A model generated the notes under the pieces. That model did no database searches. It was not told where the DNA came from and saw only the letters and a program-made list of their open reading frames with translations. Positions 5,994-9,160 of a stretch of 9,160 nt of DNA are shown here, one piece after another (the stretch's first letter is position 1; every line of letters begins with the position of its first letter). The position numbers and the translations under genes are program-made. This DNA is from an uncultured Dysosmobacter sp. (GTDB taxonomy: Bacteria; Bacillota; Clostridia; Oscillospirales; Oscillospiraceae), in the NCBI GenBank assembly GCA_934636905.1, contig CAKUBJ010000047.1, forward strand, positions 1 through 9,160. Reading direction: 5' to 3'.

Positions 5994-7325
5994 GTGCGGG
6001 AAAACCGGGAGGCATTTGCAATTCCCGCCTATGTGCGGGAAATCCTGTCGTCGCTGGAGGCGGCAGGATATCAGGCATACTGCGTGGGGGGCTGCGTCCG
6101 GGACAGCCTGCTGGGTCGGGTGCCGGGGGACTGGGATGTCACCACCTCGGCGCTGCCGGAGGAGACAATGGCGCTGTTCGGCAGCAGCGCCCTGCCTACG
6201 GGACTGAAGCACGGCACCGTGACCGTCTGCCAGCTGGCGGGAAGGGTGGAGGTTACCACCTTCCGCCGGGACGGCGTGTATACCGACCACCGCCGGCCGG
6301 AGCACGTCACTTTTACCCCGTGTCTGGAGGAGGATCTGGCCCGACGGGACTTTACCGTCAACGCCATGGCGGCGGATTTGCGGGGCGGACTGCATGACCC
6401 CTTCGGCGGACAGGCGGATTTGAAGGCCGGTATTCTGCGCTGCGTGGGAGAGCCGGAACGGCGCTTTTCCGAGGATGCCCTCCGGATTCTGCGGTGCCTG
6501 CGGTTTGCGTCGGTGCTGGGCTTCCGGATTGAGCCGGAAACCGCTGCGGCGCTGACGGACTGCCGGGCGCTGCTGAGGGAAATCGCGCCGGAGCGGATTC
6601 GGGAGGAGTTGACCGGCCTGCTGCAGGGCAGGTGGGCGGCGGAGGTTCTGCGGCACAACACGGCGGCGGTGGGCACGGTTCTGCCGGAAATCCTGCCTAT
6701 GGTGGGGTTTGACCAGCGGAATCCTCACCATTGCTATGACGTGTGGGAACACACGCTCCACGCGCTGGATGCTGCCGCCCCGGAGCCGCTGCTGCGGTGG
6801 GCGGTGCTGTTTCACGACATGGGCAAGCCGGAGTGCTTTGCACTGGATGGGCAGGGCATCGGCCATTTCATGGGGCACGGCGTGGTGTCGCGCCGCATTG
6901 CCGACGGCGCCATGACCCGCCTGCGCTTTGACAATGGGACGAAGGCGCGAATTGGGGAACTGGTGGAGTGGCATGACCACCGGGCGGAAACGGAAAAAGG
7001 CGTCCGCCGGATGCTGAACCGCTTTGGGGAGGAGGACTTCCGGAACCTGCTGGCTCTTCAGCGGGCGGACAACATGGGACAGGCGGAGAAATTCCGCAGC
7101 CGCCAGAAGGACATCGACCGGGTGGAAACCATGCTGAACCGGGAACTGGAAAAGGGCAGCTGCTTTTCCCTCAAACAGCTGGCCGTCAACGGAAACGACC
7201 TGCTTCATCTGGGACTTTCGGGGCCGGAGGTGGGGCGGACGCTGCAGACCCTGCTGGAACGGGTGATGGACGGAAGACTGCCCAATGACCGGGAGGCACT
7301 GCTGTCAGCCGTCGGGAAAAAATGA
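5994..7325 (+). CDS. cca: CCA-adding tRNA nucleotidyltransferase (class II, with HD domain)
   Basis: This enzyme adds or repairs the 3' CCA of tRNAs from CTP and ATP without a nucleic-acid template. The 443-residue product shows the class II order: VGGCVRDSLLG (31-41), catalytic GDWDVTT with Asp46 and Asp48 (45-51), the ribose-binding-type DLARRDFTVNAMA (114-126), and EDALRILRCLRFA (160-172), part of the region that selects nucleotides. An HD-type domain follows, with H253, FHDMGKP (273-279) and EWHDHR (325-330). The start chosen is GTG 5994, because AAAGGGG (5979-5985) sits 8 nt upstream and the N-terminus then fits the family. ATG codons at 5970 and 5955 are in frame but lack a good ribosome-binding site. 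cca is divergent from murC and is followed after 61 nt by dpaA. A bifunctional poly(A) polymerase is a less likely reading. Confidence 0.95.
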   Translation: MRENREAFAIPAYVREILSSLEAAGYQAYCVGGCVRDSLLGRVPGDWDVTTSALPEETMALFGSSALPTGLKHGTVTVCQLAGRVEVTTFRRDGVYTDHRRPEHVTFTPCLEEDLARRDFTVNAMAADLRGGLHDPFGGQADLKAGILRCVGEPERRFSEDALRILRCLRFASVLGFRIEPETAAALTDCRALLREIAPERIREELTGLLQGRWAAEVLRHNTAAVGTVLPEILPMVGFDQRNPHHCYDVWEHTLHALDAAAPEPLLRWAVLFHDMGKPECFALDGQGIGHFMGHGVVSRRIADGAMTRLRFDNGTKARIGELVEWHDHRAETEKGVRRMLNRFGEEDFRNLLALQRADNMGQAEKFRSRQKDIDRVETMLNRELEKGSCFSLKQLAVNGNDLLHLGLSGPEVGRTLQTLLERVMDGRLPNDREALLSAVGKK

Positions 7326-7329
7326 ATGG

Positions 7330-7386
7330 AATCCACGCACCTCTCTGGGGCGGCGTCATACGCTGAGACGAGGAGGTGCGTGGATT
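7330..7386 (+). promoter_or_regulatory. Perfect 14-bp inverted repeat covering the dpaA ribosome-binding site
   Basis: AATCCACGCACCTC (7330-7343) is perfectly complementary to GAGGTGCGTGGATT (7373-7386), with a 29-nt loop. The right arm contains four of the six bases of the dpaA Shine-Dalgarno AGGAGG (7371-7376) and ends at the base before the TTG start (7387). In mRNA that includes both arms, the ribosome site would be locked in a stem. GCGT-CAT-ACGC (7353-7363) forms a small inner hairpin. TTTT follows the stem (7385-7388), so weak termination of cca transcripts is an alternative or additional role. Confidence 0.75.
7338..7364 (+). promoter_or_regulatory. Candidate sigma-K promoter for dpaAB
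   Basis: CACC (7338-7341) and CATACGCT (7357-7364) fit the mother-cell sigma-K pattern of an AC at -35, about 16 nt of spacer, and CATAnnnT at -10. The following base is G, not the preferred A. The predicted start is close to 7371, at the dpaA ribosome-binding site, so this transcript would lack the left arm of the inverted repeat. In Bacillus subtilis the orthologous spoVF operon is transcribed by sigma-K, which supports the reading. A sigma-E promoter is less likely because no matching -35 is seen. Confidence 0.5.
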
Positions 7387-8214
7387 TTGCTGTTTGGAGT
7401 GATTGGCGGCGACCGCCGGCAGGAGGTTCTGCTGGAACTGCTGCGAAAGGACGGACATCCGGCGGCGGCCTACGGCGTGTCCGGCGAAAGAGACTGGGAA
7501 ACCGCGGTGGCGGCGGACGTGGTGCTCCTGCCCCTGCCGTTGTGCCGGGAGGGGGATACCCTGAACATAGAAGGGGAGCATCGGGGCGCCGGCGCCCTGT
7601 TTCACCGGTTCCGGCGGCATCAGCTGCTCCTTGCGGGGCAGGTGAAGCCGTCCCAGAAGGCGGAGGCGCTGGAACTGGGACTGAACCTTGTGGACTACTT
7701 CCGGCGGGAGGAACTGACGGTGGCCAACGCCGCCGCCACGGCGGAGGGGACGGTGCAGGTAATCCTTGAGGGGCTGGAACGGTCACTGCTGGGGAGCCGG
7801 TGCCTGGTGCTGGGCTTTGGCCGCATCGGAAAGCTGCTTTGCTGCCGGCTGTCCGCCATGGGGGCACAGGTGACGGCGGCAGCCCGGAGGCCGGAGAGCC
7901 GGGCGTGGGCGGCGGCTTACGGTTACGGCGCCCTGGACATTGGAAAGCTGGAGGGCAGCCTGGGAGACTTTGACGTGGTGGTGAACACCGTCCCGGCACC
8001 GGTATTCGGAGAAGCGCAGCTGCGGGAACTGAAGCCGGACTGCTTCTGCGTGGACGTGGCGTCAGTGCGGGGAATTGACCTGCCTGCGGCGGAGAAGCTG
8101 GGGCTGGCCGGCGTCTGGGCCAGAGGGCTGCCGGGAAAGCTGGTGCCAAAGACCGCCGGGGCACTGATTCGGGACACGGTCTACAATATTATAAAGGAGG
8201 AGGGAATCCTTTGA
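7387..8214 (+). CDS. dpaA: Dipicolinate synthase subunit A
   Basis: DpaA (SpoVFA) is the Rossmann-fold dehydrogenase-like subunit that, with DpaB, makes dipicolinic acid from dihydroxytetrahydrodipicolinate in the mother cell during sporulation. The 275-residue product starts with LFGVIGGDRRQ (2-12), matching the family's N-terminal nucleotide-fold segment. A central stretch contains KAEALELGLNLVDYF and AEGTVQVIL, and a second Rossmann motif is at GFGRIG (143-148), followed by NTVPAPVF and PGKLVPKTAGALI near the end. The start is inferred as TTG 7387: AGGAGG lies 10 nt upstream and the protein then begins at the conserved motif. The frame is open farther upstream into cca, but that would add unrelated sequence. 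It is slightly shorter than the roughly 297-residue Bacillus protein. The stop overlaps the dpaB start by one base. Confidence 0.93.
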   Translation: MLFGVIGGDRRQEVLLELLRKDGHPAAAYGVSGERDWETAVAADVVLLPLPLCREGDTLNIEGEHRGAGALFHRFRRHQLLLAGQVKPSQKAEALELGLNLVDYFRREELTVANAAATAEGTVQVILEGLERSLLGSRCLVLGFGRIGKLLCCRLSAMGAQVTAAARRPESRAWAAAYGYGALDIGKLEGSLGDFDVVVNTVPAPVFGEAQLRELKPDCFCVDVASVRGIDLPAAEKLGLAGVWARGLPGKLVPKTAGALIRDTVYNIIKEEGIL

Positions 8215-8786
8215 TGAGAACGGAACGGGTGGCCTTTGCCGTGTGCGGCTCCTTCTGCACCCACGCAAAGGCGCTGGACGCTCTGAGTCGGCTGGCGGAG
8301 GCGTACGAAACGGTGATTCCCATCGCGTCGGAAAACGCGGCGTTTACGGACACGCGCTTCGGCGCGGCGGATGCCCTGCTGGAGCAGATGGAGGCCATCA
8401 CCGGCCGGGAGGTGCTGTATGACATCCCCTCCGTGGAGCCGCTGGGGCCAAAAGGGCTGGCGGATGTGCTGGTCATCGCCCCGGCCACCGGCAATACCAT
8501 CGGGAAGCTGGCCAACGGCATCGCGGACACGGCAGTCACCATGGCGGCCAAATCGCTTCTGCGGAACGGCCGGCCGGTGGTGCTGGCGGTTTCCACCAAT
8601 GACGGCCTTGCCGGCAGCGCAAAGAACATCGGGGAACTGCTGGCACGGAAAAACTACTTCTTTGTCCCCTTCGGTCAGGACGACCCGGAGAAGAAGCCCA
8701 CCTCACTGGTGGCGGACTTCGCCCGGCTCAACGAAACCGTGGACGCGGCCTTGCAGGGAAGGCAGATTCAGCCGGTGCTGAAATAA
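8214..8786 (+). CDS. dpaB: Dipicolinate synthase subunit B
   Basis: DpaB (SpoVFB) is the flavoprotein-like partner of DpaA in dipicolinate synthesis. The 190-residue product begins with VAFAVCGSFCTHAKAL (7-22), followed by a flavoprotein-fold core with LADVLVIAPATGNTIGKLANGIADTAVTMAAKS and the LAVSTNDGLAGSAKNIG segment, all typical of this family. The start is ATG 8214, overlapping the dpaA stop (TGATG), with AAAGGAGGAGGG about 9 nt upstream, so the pair is translationally coupled. The N-terminal CGSFCTHAK resembles the phosphate-binding turn of the flavin-dependent cysteine decarboxylase fold. Presence of both subunits supports production of Ca-DPA spores by a dedicated synthase, unlike clostridia that use EtfA instead. 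Confidence 0.95.
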   Translation: MRTERVAFAVCGSFCTHAKALDALSRLAEAYETVIPIASENAAFTDTRFGAADALLEQMEAITGREVLYDIPSVEPLGPKGLADVLVIAPATGNTIGKLANGIADTAVTMAAKSLLRNGRPVVLAVSTNDGLAGSAKNIGELLARKNYFFVPFGQDDPEKKPTSLVADFARLNETVDAALQGRQIQPVLK

Positions 8787-8789
8787 AAA

Positions 8790-8830
8790 CGGAAGGCCGG
8801 AAGGGGGCATTGCCCTTTCGGCCTTTACCG
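8790..8830. terminator. Terminator-like hairpin after dpaB, T-run only on the minus side
   Basis: AAGGCCGGAAGGG (8793-8805) pairs with CCCTTTCGGCCTT (8813-8825), 13 bp with one G-T pair and a 7-nt loop. The outer CGG/CCG (8790-8792, 8828-8830) extends it past a 2-nt bulge. On the plus strand only TTT follows. On the minus strand TTTTT (8789-8785) follows directly, so it reads better as a terminator for leftward transcription, or as a weak bidirectional one. A near copy of the right arm, CGGCCTTTACGG (8841-8852), could compete for the same left arm. Confidence 0.5.
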
Positions 8831-9002
8831 GAATTTGATACGGCCTTTACGGCATCCGGCAAAATGACGAAACGGATGAAAAAATTAATAAGATTGACTT
8901 ATGACAGATATAAACAACATTAGTGGCGCACTGAACAAAATCAAATTATGTAAACTGAAATTCGGGGCGCGGAAAAAAGTGCCCAAACCGTCGAAAGATG
9001 GG
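8831..9002. other. Gene-free AT-richer spacer
   Basis: No gene with a credible start, ribosome-binding site or family likeness is visible on either strand. The stretch from about 8861 to 8965 is clearly richer in A and T than the neighbouring genes. It contains one TTGACT (8894-8899) without a good -10 at normal spacing. It looks like the upstream control region of the next transcription unit. Confidence 0.5.
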
Positions 9003-9031
9003 TTGACTTTTCCCGGAACCTCTGGTATTCT
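9003..9031 (+). promoter_or_regulatory. Upstream promoter (P1) of a rightward unit beyond the window
   Basis: TTGACT (9003-9008), a 17-nt spacer and TATTCT (9026-9031), with TGG in front as an extended -10, give a good sigma-A promoter. The predicted start is near 9038. The transcript would include a 7-bp hairpin GCGAGCG/CGCTTGC at 9055-9075 before the second promoter. Confidence 0.7.
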
Positions 9032-9104
9032 AACTAAGCTGTTTGGGCGATGAAGCGAGCGGTTGCGGCGCTTGCGGGTCTTAAAAAAGATTCGGAAAAA
9101 GTGC

Positions 9105-9133
9105 TTGACAAAGTTCACTGAGCCTGATATAAT
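9105..9133 (+). promoter_or_regulatory. Consensus promoter (P2) of a rightward unit beyond the window
   Basis: TTGACA (9105-9110), 17 nt, then TATAAT (9128-9133), both perfect, with TGA as an extended -10 and an A-rich stretch just upstream (9083-9100) like an UP element. The predicted start is near 9140. A perfect promoter in tandem with another about 100 bp upstream is typical of rRNA or other stable-RNA operons, but the product lies outside the window. Confidence 0.85.
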
Positions 9134-9160
9134 AGCGAATGTTCCGCTTGAGGGACGTGC

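Noticed and set aside
4399..6207. 602-codon open frame on the plus strand opposite murC
   Set aside because: It runs antisense through all of murC and into the start of cca in another frame, and its product has no recognisable domain.
5940..7208. 422-codon minus-strand open frame opposite cca
   Set aside because: The cca frame has every expected motif; the antisense frame is rich in Gln, Arg, Pro and His, as expected from inverted GC-rich codons.
7330..7388. cca intrinsic terminator as the sole explanation of the inverted repeat
   Set aside because: The T-run is only four bases and the 29-nt loop is large for a terminator; overlap with the dpaA start site explains it better, though partial termination is not excluded.
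7205..8164. Minus-strand open frame opposite dpaA
   Set aside because: Proline- and arginine-rich shadow of a well-identified gene.
8894..8922. Third promoter starting at TTGACT (8894-8899)
   Set aside because: At 17 nt spacing the -10 would be ACATTA; the nearby TATAAA is only 11 nt away, too close for sigma-A.
8885..9118. 77-codon minus-strand open frame at the right end
   Set aside because: It covers the two strong plus-strand promoters, has no clear ribosome-binding site and shows no known family.
1..9160. CRISPR array, insertion sequence or phage genes
   Set aside because: No regularly spaced repeats, transposase, integrase or phage-like coding sequence is visible; the identified genes are ordinary chromosomal genes.

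Overview
The window comes from a high-GC, endospore-forming Firmicute. Its codons are strongly G/C-ended, and it carries a dipicolinate synthase pair (dpaA/dpaB, needed for spore cores) beside a bacterial selenocysteine system. MurC has a clostridial-type ESCEYC motif. Together these point to a GC-rich clostridium of the Oscillospiraceae/Ruminococcaceae kind; that placement is inference, since no 16S sequence is present.

Left part, all read leftward: a tRNA-Arg(CCG) cut by the window edge (1-72) with its own promoter; selC, the selenocysteine tRNA (229-325); selB (493-2412); selA (2409-3782); a YbaK/ProX-type tRNA-editing protein (3852-4400); and murC (4402-5793). murC and the ProX-like gene are 1 nt apart, selA and selB overlap by 4 nt, and selC follows selB, so transcription from the murC leader probably runs through the whole Sec module. 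SelA converts Ser-tRNA(Sec) to Sec-tRNA(Sec), SelB delivers it to UGA codons, and selC is the tRNA. selD, which supplies selenophosphate, is not in the window.

Middle: the 200-bp gap between the divergent murC and cca genes (5794-5993) holds a compact inverted-repeat structure that folds as a three-way junction on either strand, with promoter-like sequences on both sides facing inward.

Right part, read rightward: cca (5994-7325, tRNA 3'-end CCA addition), then dpaA (7387-8214) and dpaB (8214-8786). The cca-dpaA gap carries a perfect 14-bp inverted repeat whose right arm contains most of the dpaA ribosome-binding site and ends at its TTG start. A sigma-K-like promoter overlaps the left arm and the loop. 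This suggests that read-through mRNA from cca cannot be translated for dpaA, while sporulation-specific mRNA can. I regard this as the most interesting feature of the window.

The last ~370 bp (8787-9160) contain no convincing gene. They hold a terminator-like hairpin, an AT-richer stretch, and two tandem near-consensus promoters about 100 bp apart, aimed at something strongly expressed just beyond the window, possibly an rRNA operon or other stable RNA.
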